Assembly (NCBI GenBank): GCA_030248295.1
Contig: JASANH010001081.1
Coordinates: forward strand, 62,001 to 126,000
DNA length: 64,000 bases
Direction of reading: 5' to 3'
From: Mesodorylaimus sp. YZB2_4
Taxonomy: Eukaryota; Nematoda; Enoplea; Dorylaimida; Dorylaimidae
The notes below the pieces were generated by a model. It saw only the letters and a program-made list of their open reading frames with translations, had not been told where the DNA came from and ran no database searches. Of the stretch, positions 51,201 through 58,750 are shown in pieces (the stretch's first letter is position 1; the number at the start of each line of letters is the position of its first letter). Made by a program: the position numbers and the translations under genes.

Positions 51201-52464
51201 GCCGAAAGAAACTGTTGTGACAGGCAAACCTCTTGTCCCCGCAAGGCCAACTGTTAGCGGACCCGAATCAACCAGAGCCCATGGTGTGCCGCAGGCCCCT
51301 GAGCTGACAGTACAACCAGGTATAACAGAGAGCTGACTGACCAGGTATAACTGAGCTGACAGTACAACCAGGTATAACAGAGAAAGCCTTTTGTAGTCTT
51401 AATTGCCTCAGATCACCTTCTGACATGCCGAACCTTCTTACCTTTGCGTATTCTCTCAGTTCCACTGATCAGTCCCTTTCACACAGTCACTTTGCCAGAA
51501 AAGTCCGTACAATGCGACAACTTTGCAGGAGTGACTCCCACTCCAGCCTCCTGGAATTCACCAGTCACAGCGGCAACCACGACACCCGCCTATCAGGAAT
51601 TCACGCTGAGCATCCCTTCAGAACGCGCAACCTTAGTGCCAGGCTGCAACTGCACTTGCGTTATCTACGTCGAAGATCATCGCCGTCGTTGTTTCTTTGA
51701 TAACGATACAACCAAACCAGAACCGGCTGTTTCAGTGCATCGTAGACCCGACGGACAGCTGGTGGTCAAAGTGGGCGATAAAGAGTATGAACCTGGCAAA
51801 GCCAAGAATTGCGATGAGGACAAAGAATTGCCTCCAGGTTCAGCCAAAGAGCAAGATTCGTCATTTATTTTGACCACACCTGTGCCACCCGAATTGGATG
51901 CTGATTGCCCGTGCGTGAAGCCCTTGCGTGGAGATCAGTGTCCTCCTGGGTATCAATTGGCTAAGGGAAGATGCCGAGGTGAGTATTGAAAATGCACAGA
52001 GAGGGTGCCAGTGGATTGGTACAGCAAGTGCAAAATAAGAAGAAAATTTGAGATTTAATTACGCCTTGCTTATTTTTCCAGATATCAATGAGTGCGAGTA
52101 CAAAAACGGCGGTTGCTCCCATGGCTGCGTCAATACACCTGGTGGTTTCTACTGCGCCTGCCCTCCAGGCTTGCTTCGGGACCCGAACGACCCATTCAAA
52201 TGCGTGTCCCAAGAGCTCATGTTCAAGCGCATGGCGCAGATGATGTATCTCCACATGTGGCAAACTGGGGCACGTCGACCAGGGGTCGCCGCGAAACCAG
52301 TCGACAGCTTCGACACAGCTGTGCAAGAGTATAAGCAGAAGGGCACACCAGCAGCTTTGCCCGGGAAAGGATATGCAAGAGCCGTAGTAGGAAATGGCAC
52401 AAACGCTTTTTCACTCGAATGGCAGTGGTCGGAGTTTTTGAGGAAGCTGAGATTGAGACGATAA
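21082..52464 (+). CDS. Giant secreted modular matrix/adhesion protein (43 exons, about 5,040 residues)
   Basis: Exon 1 (21082-21208) encodes a signal peptide, MGRIFWHPGPTILVLLIICM, and exits in phase 1; exon 2 (25729-25800) enters in the matching phase. From there to TAA at 52464 every junction is phase-compatible and the summed length is an exact multiple of three. Domain order: Sushi, two EGF, WAP, alternating Ig and FN3, EGF, Kunitz, two thyroglobulin type-1, FN3-like, a 2.5-kb Thr/Pro/Ala-rich exon ending in VWA, four FN3-FN3-mucin modules, a Cys-rich segment and a calcium-binding EGF. Almost all domain borders are phase 1, the classic shuffled-module signature. There is no transmembrane segment, so it should be secreted into basement membrane or cuticle matrix. 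The mixture recalls nematode DIG-1, a giant matrix protein; orthology is not shown. The link from exon 1 to exon 2 across 4.5 kb of transposons is the weakest join. Confidence 0.87.
21395..21568. ncRNA. Possible structured RNA or foldback, strand unknown
   Basis: Two 24-base arms (21395-21418 and 21545-21568) pair imperfectly, closing ACCAGC with GCTGGT and CGGGAG with CTCCCG. Inside is a second helix ATAGTCG/CGACTAT enclosing the hairpins AGAC-CGAA-GTCT and CCGAC-TGGAG-GTCGG, then a hairpin around CAACC-GAAGA-GGTTG and another GGGAG/CTCCC. So many nested helices in 174 bases is more than a simple MITE shows. No match to snRNA, SRP, RNase P or hammerhead signatures was recognised. It lies in the first intron of the giant gene. 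Confidence 0.35.
23278..24593. mobile_element. Non-autonomous DNA transposon copy A (1.3 kb), 3-bp TSD TAT
   Basis: Terminal inverted repeats GGGGCCATCCATAACGGTCG and its inverse (ending GTCGACC..TTTATGGATGGCCCC) bound the element, flanked by TAT on both sides. Subterminal zones carry repeated GGTCGACC and CTCCCCCTGACCGC motifs and an 18-base C run near 24541. The interior contains a tRNA-derived SINE-like block on the minus strand (about 24306-23985, box A-like TGGCTCAGCTGGTTCAGGCG, box B-like GAGGTTCTATTCCGA). There is no transposase. The same element in inverted orientation is at 61504-63093. It lies inside intron 1 of the giant gene. Confidence 0.85.
24840..25195 (-). pseudogene. Relic of a FLYWCH-MULE transposase
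   Basis: The minus-strand frame NKGRCFERIQT ... RLSADVQGPQPVQS ... AGILVAPPSPHPLEEL ... YQQTLAGQPF aligns in order with the intact MULE protein at 41060-39636 (NRGNCRSRMQT, GLSAAVQGQLPPVQC, GGVLPNPRSLEDL, FQQTEGGQQF). Only the end of the FLYWCH finger and the linker survive; the catalytic domain is missing or shifted out of frame. It is clearly older than the 39-41 kb copy. Confidence 0.65.
25729..27598 (+). CDS. Giant gene exons 2-7: Sushi, two EGF, WAP
   Basis: Exons 25729-25800, 25913-26075, 26804-26994, 27050-27202, 27258-27389 and 27443-27598. A Cys-bearing N-terminal segment (AGKCLTSPVSFREICYPDL) leads into a Sushi/CCP domain (YQCNPGYELLDEAEFLFC, WIQTIPVCVPS). Two EGFs of the LDL-receptor type follow (NPCQLDNGGCTHFC; DPCLIGNGGCSHIC). 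A WAP four-disulphide core is next (NCDGDKKCCSNGCAYVC). Donor 25800/25801 (GTCACT) is weak, but phase 1 fits both sides. WAP cores are often protease inhibitors; here it may be structural. Confidence 0.82.
27660..32609 (+). CDS. Giant gene exons 8-19: alternating Ig and FN3 array
   Basis: Exons 27660-27953, 28070-28167, 28768-28966, 29022-30315, 30372-30642, 30812-31010, 31063-31332, 31389-31486, 31554-31767, 31884-32141, 32258-32361 and 32417-32609. Ig domains show the C..W..C pattern (VNLTCTGTGLPLPSLTW; NVNLTCRATSGWPQPAIAW; VNVTCTGVGIPEP). FN3 domains start with GPGSPP or similar and end with Y.FRMQAIN or Y.VRIQAFN. Most FN3s are split at the same place, just before the GY(x)IYYT strand, by a phase 0 intron, while Ig exons are phase 1-1. 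The 28168-28767 intron is long and GC-rich but shows nothing identifiable. Confidence 0.88.
32677..34057 (+). CDS. Giant gene exons 20-21: FN3, EGF, Kunitz, two thyroglobulin type-1
   Basis: Exons 32677-33510 and 33566-34057. After the FN3 end (GYTIYYTDDQRRPLKEW) comes an EGF (CEWAKCEHFCTVIEEE, CSCRQGYQLNEDGRTC), then a BPTI/Kunitz domain (CLDEPDPGSCEQT, WYYNSKLGKCLSFVYGGCDG, FIDRQDCMERC) with six Cys; the reactive-site P1 position, right after the second Cys (GSC), is Glu, not the Lys/Arg expected of a trypsin inhibitor. Two thyroglobulin type-1 repeats follow, with YYCVHPITGKE and CWCVDPMTGEEVEGSRVP; the first has YYC where CWC is usual. An FN3-like segment ends the block. Confidence 0.88.
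34115..37255 (+). CDS. Giant gene exons 22-24: FN3, mucin-like Thr/Pro region, VWA domain
   Basis: Exons 34115-34474, 34537-34677 and 34733-37255. Exon 24 is 2,523 bp: about 640 residues rich in Thr, Pro, Ala, Val and Glu, predicted disordered and O-glycosylated, then a von Willebrand A domain (about residues 2743-2925). The VWA keeps a full metal-ion-dependent adhesion site: DASNS (DxSxS), Thr in DSHTEIG and Asp in LLISDGS. That predicts divalent-cation-dependent ligand binding. Long open frames on the minus strand here are by-products of the Thr/Pro codon bias. Confidence 0.9.
37313..51142 (+). CDS. Giant gene exons 25-40: four tandem FN3-FN3-mucin modules
   Basis: Module 0: 37313-37669, 37725-37822, 37886-38105, 41404-42177. 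Module 1: 42235-42558, 42916-43022, 43083-43281, 43335-43808. Module 2: 44177-44521, 44573-44679, 44732-44930, 44988-45473. Module 3: 45531-45872, 45928-46034, 49953-50151, 50219-51142. Each has an FN3 exon (motif HWDRD or WERDD, YTFVLTD, DTPxxP), an FN3 split over two exons (QISPT..V.W..EN.D.LP.DW, then PKD.W, GLKP, C.QLRN, C..V.L), and a Thr/Pro/Lys-rich mucin exon. Exon lengths 107 and 199 bp are identical in modules 1-3. The intervening big introns hold a MULE, a MITE and the orphan gene. Confidence 0.87.
38273..38720. mobile_element. Foldback MITE, 448 bp, TSD TGA
   Basis: Ends CAAGGGAACATCGCCAACCG and the inverse are the tips of inverted repeats that run well over 50 bp and continue imperfectly inward (GTCAAGTCAAACTTT, AGAATTGTA, AGCTCT, TATTAGAGGC, CTGGTCAGCAGTG). 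TGA flanks both ends (38270-38272, 38721-38723). No coding capacity. Related tips occur at 2645-2694 and a solo arm near 72-125. It lies in the giant-gene intron between exons 27 and 28. Confidence 0.85.
39210..39474. repeat. 46-bp tandem repeat, about 5.8 copies
   Basis: Units start near 39210, 39256, 39302, 39348, 39394 and 39440. Each contains GGTCGCACGAC, AAAAGGTCGCAAC or AAAAGATCGCAAC, and AAAAAGATCGCAAAGGCAAG. The alternating G/A variant suggests unequal exchange. It forms the left terminal region of the MULE. There are no unique spacers, so it is not a CRISPR array. Confidence 0.9.
39636..41060 (-). CDS. MULE transposase with FLYWCH zinc finger, intact frame
   Basis: A 474-residue intronless product. 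The FLYWCH-type finger occupies about residues 10-80 (YRGHLFGKERESGNKIDWKC ... NRGNCRSRM ... GEHNHAPDP), giving the C2H2 ligands. The MULE catalytic domain has WYADGTFKTAPPLFEQLYTI (first Asp), IMTDFEQAAINAF (second Asp) and GCFFHFSQSIWRKIQ; the third acidic residue should lie near NNSVEGWHRGF. There is no internal stop, so the copy could still supply transposase. An alternative start at the second Met (41036) would remove eight residues. Expression in a host intron on the opposite strand is not shown. Confidence 0.88.
   Translation of the reverse strand: MRFSFCCKMPLEFAKSQKGKDQLCYRGHLFGKERESGNKIDWKCVNFKNNRGNCRSRMQTENGQVSKEPGEHNHAPDPAKIAVKNVVNNIKDRASGAQESTHQIIAAVTAGLSAAVQGQLPPVQCMKRTVQRTRRGVLGGVLPNPRSLEDLIIPPEFQQTEGGQQFLLRDSGEGPNRILIFSAERNLQLLSRSPHWYADGTFKTAPPLFEQLYTIHGVHYNNVIPSVFALLPNKTEVTYTKLLAELKELNANLNPTSIMTDFEQAAINAFASEFPQTERRGCFFHFSQSIWRKIQAAGLQHRYENDPDFGLQMRMLPALSFVPIPAVVDSFEQLAELLPAEAQPVVDYFEDTWIGRPNRRGIRRGPLFPIPLWNCRESVINGIAKTNNSVEGWHRGFSELVGAHHPSIFKFIDSLKKEQSLNETKIEQYVAGQQPPQGRRKYRDCAERIERIVNDYDNRDIMDYLRGVAHNYNF
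42542..42730 (+). mobile_element. SINE with near-intact tRNA-like head, at a splice donor
   Basis: Bases 42542-42626 fold like a tRNA: acceptor GCCGGCC/GGCCGGT, D-arm box A GTGGCCTGGTGGGTTAGGCG, loop CTCTCACG reminiscent of tRNA-Glu, and a perfect T-arm GCGAG-TGTTCGA-CTCGC. A tRNA-unrelated tail follows with a GAACAT repeat near 42700. The only phase-correct donor found for exon 29 (TGGCCTG/GTGGGT, at 42558) lies inside this head. Confidence 0.6.
46743..47906 (-). CDS. Intronless orphan gene nested in a giant-gene intron
   Basis: A 387-residue open frame starting MATAATNNVKDQEGWLYQHA and ending YEELELP. It is soluble-looking, charged (many Lys/Glu), with no signal peptide, no transmembrane segment, a helical stretch rich in Glu/Arg near residues 60-90, and a W/F-rich second half (ALVWFTVYVG, WMWKPYSTSSDFTYTV, FSRWDHPAFAFLIPTEM). 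I do not recognise a family. It lies inside the 3.9-kb intron between exons 38 and 39, on the other strand. Lack of introns suggests a retrocopy, transposon-borne gene or transfer from an intron-poor source. No terminal repeats were found around it. A TATA-like sequence lies about 105 bp upstream. Confidence 0.7.
   Translation of the reverse strand: MATAATNNVKDQEGWLYQHANKGVGKLRPGILLDCASEHFNTVEERLRGENRYQYVPDELKHFENFSSRKAEEVSRRQEEVEENKTFIQRYSDQFGETRFEFSVDTVIHSTTNNNFKKMKKDDGIHFKAAPKFFNFKKENNAKMIESKYQPDCAKAALVWFTVYVGKSARDEYVAFINQRKEEINRYFRDEYPESPKPLSEAGDYYGKTKPFTGIQHGIEADKGIVVKLDHLLARYCSSLGDDNMKLKATCYGTETYKAEVLNAIIIHPEEKYLAKDDIKFLNKCSTSRIGSSEKNKKEAFFFDVLPKEEGAIVYDPANKNPGDGKWMWKPYSTSSDFTYTVSNSKKNDRFSRWDHPAFAFLIPTEMRELEPKKGLLIKEYEELELP
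48010..48017 (-). promoter_or_regulatory. TATA-like box upstream of the orphan gene
   Basis: Minus-strand TTTTATAC lies about 105 bp before the orphan ATG. A second AT-rich motif (TTATATACG) lies about 30 bp further upstream. Position is compatible with a core promoter plus short 5' UTR, but AT-rich introns produce such motifs by chance. Confidence 0.25.
49160..49270. repeat. Short degenerate tandem repeat
   Basis: Three spaced variants of GATGAATAACGTGATGATG occur between 49163 and 49265 in the last large intron of the giant gene. No function is apparent. Confidence 0.4.
51197..52464 (+). CDS. Giant gene exons 41-43: Cys-rich linker, calcium-binding EGF, C-terminus
   Basis: Exons 51197-51319, 51460-51978 and 52082-52464. 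Exon 42 holds a Cys-rich segment (PGCNCTCVIYVEDHRRRCFF, then DADCPCVKPLRGDQCPPGYQ) that leads into an EGF with calcium-binding start DINECEYKNGGCSHGCVNTP and GFYCACPPG. The last 80 residues are basic and end FLRKLRLRR before TAA. The 51197-51319 exon ends at a donor that lies within a tandem duplication (see finding). Confidence 0.87.
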
Positions 52465-53481
52465 TGTGAGCAAGTGGCACCGGCAATACAGATTCTATCA
52501 GCTATTAGTGTAAACGACTTTAAAGAAATGTAAAGTGGTTTATGCAGACATCTGTACTGTATTCGTATGTGTGGTAATGTTACAGTCAGCGGATATCGAT
52601 GGTACGTTCATAGAACAAATACATTAGCGGCTGCAAATACAAAGTGGCGGAGACAACACTGCAGTAGGCATTCCAGTCTGAAAAAGAACCAGAAACGAAA
52701 TAGTCCCCTTTGGATGCCTGAACAATTCGTTCGTCAGAGCTCCCAAATGCCAATCACTTTTCCACCAGGTTCCCAGGCATTTAGAGCAGGAAGTCAACAA
52801 AATGCCTGTGCACTGTCAGCTGCAGTTGGCTTCTGCTTACGCGCTGACTGGTGTTGCGGAGCTTTCTGTGCTGGCCCAAGCCATCAATAGGAATTGTAGC
52901 AACCCAAATGTTTTCCTCCTACGACTTCTGTAAGCCATCCATGTGAGAAGCGTTACATTCGAAAAAATGGCCCGAAATTAAAAACCCACCTTATATCGTA
53001 CACCACGCATGGTACATTGCACAATGCAATGTCGATCGAGATTCATGATTTCTTCAGCTTTGGATGCTTGAGGCGCTACTGTCTGTTACAGTTAACGTCA
53101 CGCGTAAAGTCCATTTGATCGCATCGCTTCTCTTGTCCACAACGCTGTCAGGTTCTTTATCTAGTCGCGTCAAAAGCCATAGTTAAAGCCTATGGACTAC
53201 GGAGGCGACACCGTGACTTTTTGGATCTCCAGCACATGCCCTCTTTGAGAGCTTTTGATACACTGTAGTCATTTGTGGAAGGCTCCATACCCAGATCAGG
53301 GGTGTCAGGCTTACAGTCTTGTAGGTACAGTTGGGTAAAGTATCTCTCCCAACATGGACTAATCCCTTTCTGAACACGCCTCGTTCAACAAGCATTCAAG
53401 TTTATTCCATTTCAATTCTCATACCATTGTACCCGAACATGACACCTCGGTGACATACGCTGCAACTCGCGTGAGAACAGC
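52465..53481. other. Convergent intergenic spacer
   Basis: This 1-kb stretch separates the tails of the giant gene (+) and the GABA-receptor gene (-). No exon or repeat was recognised. The receptor's poly(A) signal lies at its right end. Confidence 0.4.
53401..53406 (-). terminator. Poly(A) signal AATAAA of the receptor gene
   Basis: Minus-strand AATAAA lies 76 bp past the TAG that ends the GABA-receptor-like frame (53482), a normal 3' UTR length in compact invertebrate genes. Confidence 0.55.
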
Positions 53482-56400
53482 TCAACCTAGCGTACCACTA
53501 TGGCCACTAGCATCGGTCGTATAAAGGTAGACAGTCCAATATATGACGTGGAAAACGACGAAGGAAAGTGGAAAGAAGATTCGCGAATATTTGTCAATAC
53601 TACTCGGTCGGAATCCCCTTTCGCGGGTCATATTACGCCGACGCCCGCGCAGACGTCGACTACCTCCAAGATCTCTACTCGAAACGCCCGGCGGCGGATC
53701 ATCTCCTGTTTGAAGGCCGGTTATTACATCCATGTCGCAATCGCAAGCCAAAGCGGCTTCAGCACTGGGTGGTGGGTTTTGCTCCATATAGGATTTCCCA
53801 GACATTTGATGAAGAGAAGAGGAAAAAGCTTGCATTTCGTAAGGCTGCAAAAGAGAGGTTTCCTAGCACCAAGAGGCTTCTACTCGCATTAGACTCACCG
53901 ATCCAATCGATTGATATCCCTGTGGTCTTCGATTCCACAAAAGACCCAGACCAGCGTGGTTGTCGCACGGGCGCTGACATTGATCGTGACCGCAAGGATG
54001 CGGTGATGTCGTCTGCGGAGATTGGACGTTGTTACCTGGTAAGGCTGCAGGTCTAGCGAAAAAGGGAATGGGAGGGCCGCTAAACGAACCACTGACTGCT
54101 GCAGCAGCCGCGGCCGAAGCATTGCCGAACATCATAGCTGGCAGTGCTTTGATCGCACTTAATTGTTGCTCCGCTTTCTCCCTCTTCATTTTGACCCTTT
54201 TCAATAAGTAACCAACAGCCGCATATTCGAGTAGTGAGGCGAACACTAGGATGCACAGACCGTTGCAGTCACTTCGACATGCCACACAGACCATGCTTAC
54301 CGATGACGAAACACGTTCCTAAATATATATCGATCGATTTCACGTAAGACACTTTGGGCATGGACGCGTTCGTAGAAGTCATCAGTGTCGTCATTGTCAG
54401 AACGGTAGTCACACCTGAAACAAGGAATGATCACAATATTTCTGCTGAAACTTGAAAATATACCACAAGCTCACCAATGGCAACACGAGCTTGCGTAGCT
54501 TCACGATTCAGCCAAAATGAGACCCAGCTGATGATTACGATGAGAGACGAAGGTAAGTAAATTTGAATTAGATAAAATCCCAAGTTACGACGAAATGTGA
54601 AATGAGCTGAGAGTCGGGAATAATTTCCTAAAATAAGGTAAGCTACGGCATACAAGGCCACAGTCATAATTGGTCAGGTAAAAGCCATCTTGCCTACATT
54701 CTTTTTCCGTCATTACTCGCATGGGCAAGGCCCCAATGAAAGTGGGCAGGGGTAAATGGCATTATTGTCAATTTTTTTAGCCGATCAAGCACAGGGTTTG
54801 GCTTGCCCCTATCCCTATGCCCTAACGCTCGACCAGGGGTGGGTAAGTTTTTACGGGGACGAGGGCAGGGACGGGGTAAAAGTCTTTCCTCATCCCTGCC
54901 CTCGTCTGGATGGTGGACGGTGTACCGAGAGAGTTTGTGCTTGAACTGATGAATGAATTGAATTAGTTGGATGATTGACGCAGAAGGCGGATGGCTTATG
55001 TCATTTCTTGTTTCGATTCTTGTGTCGATGAGGTTTGGAACTGTTCATTAAGTCACAGTGTACAAAAAAGCCCATATACTCCTTTTTTTATAAAAATTGC
55101 TGCTGATTTTAAATTTGGCGCCCACAACAAAATAGACAATGGACTTCTGGATAGTGACCGACTGACTGATCACAAACTAAATTTTAAGCTAAACTTTATG
55201 CTTTTACTACACTGGTTTCCTGTCAAATTTGCATAATTTTGCGTGAAATGTGTATGAAGAAAACTTCAGGGTTTTAAGAAATTGGTCTAACTGTTCTGCA
55301 ATATTTGTGAGGCAATGGCGCCAAATTAAAAAATGGATGGTGGCCTATGAAAAAAGCTAGTCAGACAGGGGGATTACTGTAGACAGATTTGACTAACGAA
55401 TGTTGCCAAAATAAGCGCAATGCGCGAGTTCTTTTGCAAAAATAGTGTAACAGACACCAGAAACAGTTGGGAAAACGAATTGAGAAGGCAACTGCAGTTT
55501 TCGTATCTGAATTTCGTCTTGGTGTTTGCCACTGTGCACGTTACCAATCATAAAAAATCTTGAGCAGTAAAAACTGACGGGGAGAAAGCAGACAGGGAAA
55601 TGATGAAAATACAAATTCTTCCTTACCGGTACTCAAACTGATTTGTCGCTCATAATTTTCATGACCAGTCACGCTAAACTGAGCCAAGTTGATGTCTGGA
55701 GCAATGTCAACAGCGCCTGTTCCTCCTCTCCAAGTGTACGTTATGTCCCGAGTAGAATAACCATCTAGAAAAATGCAGCATAATTATCTACAGCACAGTA
55801 AACCAATCGACGGGGAAGGCGACCTACAGCTTTCAATTTCCAGGGAGCAATTTTGCTTATCCATCGGAAAATATTCTAAATTCATTGGACAGTTGGCCGT
55901 GACGGTCAATCTGGAAGAATTTTGCATTGCAAATAGTTTAAGTCAGGGTGATAATAATAAAAAATACCTTATGCTTCGAAGCATTTGTCCGTCGGGATTA
56001 ATTCGTAAAAATCCATTATGTGTCGTAGAATCATGGAAAAACGACTTTTTCTCGTTCGGAAAAAAGGTATCGGGCACCCAAATATTTTTCACCATATCGA
56101 TACCAATTGTCAAACTCTCGTTGATCCCAGAAAATGCTAATCGGGCGTCGTACCAATATTGACGCAGATACATGTCGATTGTGTAATCCTGAAAATGTGC
56201 GTGTGGCGGCATACACAGACTCAGGAGACAAATTTTGTGCACATTTGATCGAGCTCTCAATTTTCAAAACTTGTTTTCAGTTTTTAATAGGGAACCAAAA
56301 AATTTTTAGGCGGAACGCTATTTGTCTGGAAAAACTGGTCAAATGCAAGTGCATACCATTTCCACTTCTGATACAGCACTGATTGTTGATACGTAGATTG

Positions 56401-58750
56401 TTACTGAGACCACGACTGGTGGACCTAAAAATAGAGGAGACCCAAGCTTTCGAACCAATACGCATCATTTTAGAGTGTCGTCTGGTGTGAGCGACTCATT
56501 GTCAGTTTTGCAAGTCACGGAGAAAAAGAAATTTGGTGCAGGGGTTCGAACCCAGGGCCTCACAATTGGCAGGCTGACGCCTTACTATCATGGAAGCCAC
56601 TTGTGGCTATTTTTTGCGTCAATGTTCGATAGCAAACCACCTACTAGTACCCCTAAAAATTCCCTTAGAACATCGATTCGATTTTTTGCTTCTGCCGGGT
56701 CTTAAAAAAACTGATTTTTCTATGGTATATGATGATGGATGAAGTCACAGTACTTGCCAACAGGGGAAGATTTTAAATGTTTTAAAATCTTGCAAATCTG
56801 ATTTTTATACAGTATTTTTCGCGCGCACACGTACTGTATATGCTGATGAAGTGTCACAGTTCACTGCCAACTGGGAAAGACTAACAATAAGACAAATTCT
56901 TGAAAAAGTTTTAGTTTATCTTATCAATTTTTTTCTGACATTTTGTCCAAAAAACTATCTAGGCTTTTCCGTTCGTTTTCCCAAAATTCTGAATGTAGTT
57001 GCGCAATGGGAATAATCTGTCAAGTTCTTGTCTCCGATTTCATTTCAGAAGCTAACAGTTTTGATAAAGAGGATTTTCCTTTGGATACTTTATTTCACGG
57101 CCACTGTGTCTTTTGGACTTTTTTTTGAAAGATCGCCTGCATAGAGCTGTCCAGAAAAAATTTTATGAGGTGAGACTGGTTATTTTCAACGAAAATAGTA
57201 CCTATAAAAAGTGTAAAAACAAGTTGAGACCAAGAGCATTTCGCCTTTTTCATCTTTATCTTCTGACATTCGTCAAGCGCTTAGGATACTGCCTCAAAGC
57301 ACGACTCCGCCCTAAGAAATCTTTCTACAAGACATCTTGGGACCCGTCTTTGCCGGAGACGGGCAGTAGACTTGGTTCATGAGAACTAGAACTTCCCTCA
57401 GGGTGTCTTCCTATCGCCGAGCGCCACCAATAACGACGGTTAAGCGGTCAATAAAATGACATTTACGCAGTGCATGAATAGGCGTAGGCACAAAACAAAA
57501 ACCTATTCAATCAAAGATGCAAAGGCCTCGTATCCGTCTTCAACGTAAATAACAGCGTCCATGCTAAACTGAAATCCCGGTCATTCGTCAAGGCAGCTAG
57601 TTTTGGTGCCAGAAGCCTTAGCTATCTCAATGACTGAGTAAAATGCCTAAGAAGCCATTTTAGGTAATCTTTGTCTGACGTCAGGAGACCACAGATGGTT
57701 TTCTCTAATACCCTTTACTTACCTCCATAATTTGGCCTGAGTCGTTTGTCATAATTTTGAAGTAAAGTATTCAAAATAGTGGTGATATTTTGCGAAACCA
57801 CTTCAGGCTTCGGTGTTGAACCTGATTCGCTAAAAAGCGCAAACAACGATTTTATGAAAGCCTATTATAGAAAACTCAGGAGGGCTGATTGACTTCTACA
57901 CACACTGCAATGGTCGATTTTGCCCCTTTTCACATCTTTGTTTCAGCAATGAGCGCGACGTCGAAGAACGACAGCAAGGGAGTTCTCCCTTTAAGACTAT
58001 TTTGTTAAAAGGGGGAAGAACAATGAGATAAGTTCTCAAAAAGATTTTCACATGCTGGCAGCGTGAGACTTCTCACGCTGCGCCAGAAATGCCTACTCTC
58101 GCTGAAGTCAAGATAACGTTAAGACCACCAGCGTACGCAATGTCAGAATTCGCTAAGGCGGAAGTTAACTTCCAGAAAAAACTGCATAATTACATTATGA
58201 TACAAAAGATTAGTGGCAATTCATAAGTGCTACCAAATATGTAGCAAGGACGCAGGCCGTTTTGATCGGAACCTAGATATTATGCTCGCTGTTTACGAGC
58301 TCAAGAAAAACCTCAAGTCTGTCCCAAGATTCCTAAAGGAGCAACGCCAAAATTGATCCCCAGCCACCTGAAAAATACCTGTAATGTGCGAACTTGAGCA
58401 AGATATCTAAAAGTGTGAATATCTAAAACCCCAATAGCCCACGCTCCTTACTCATTTTCAGGAGCGAATTGCGTGTTCAAAGTAGTGTTGTTTATGATGT
58501 CATCCATGTTGTCGAAAGTATTCAGTCCACTATCGCTATTCTGCTCCCGCTCTTCAGTCCCATCCACTTCGATGTTTTCGCCGTAATTGGCAAAGCGAGA
58601 GCCCTCTTGCGAGACTGCCGAGCCATTGGACTCGTTATCAGGAGTGCCCACGACGTGGTTGAAGAACACCAGGCAAAATCCCAAGTAAGTCCAGTAGAGT
58701 AAACGAAAATAGAGTCTAGTGTCCAAATTTGACTCGTTGTGACGACACAT
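53482..58750 (-). CDS. Cys-loop ligand-gated channel, GABA-receptor beta/LCCH3-like subunit (10 exons)
   Basis: Exons from 5': 58750-58452, 57829-57723, 56424-56357, 56188-55968, 55910-55828, 55764-55627, 54627-54475, 54414-54301, 54245-53899, 53844-53482; phases join to give 630 residues. A signal-anchor-like hydrophobic stretch ([14 protein letters not shown]) precedes an acidic N-terminal extension. The ligand domain has [59 protein letters not shown] and the Cys-loop (Cys239-Cys253, 13 residues between). TM1-TM3 read [36 protein letters not shown] and [19 protein letters not shown]4 is [17 protein letters not shown]. The loop before TM2 is TQAR where anion channels have PAR. The long TM3-TM4 loop is Ala/Pro-rich and basic. 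It should act at synapses as a subunit of a pentamer. Confidence 0.92.
56533..56610 (-). mobile_element. tRNA-like SINE fragment
   Basis: The minus strand contains a D-arm-like segment (GTGGCTTCCATGATAGTAAGGC) and a box B GGGTTCGAACCCC T-arm in correct order and spacing. The 5' half is too degenerate for a working tRNA. It lies in the receptor intron between exons 2 and 3. Confidence 0.45.

Noticed and set aside
53863-54060. Alternative splicing GTAACA donor (54034) in the receptor TM3-TM4 loop
   Set aside because: It leaves in phase 1, which does not join the TM4 exon in frame; reading through to the GTGAGT donor at 53898 does.
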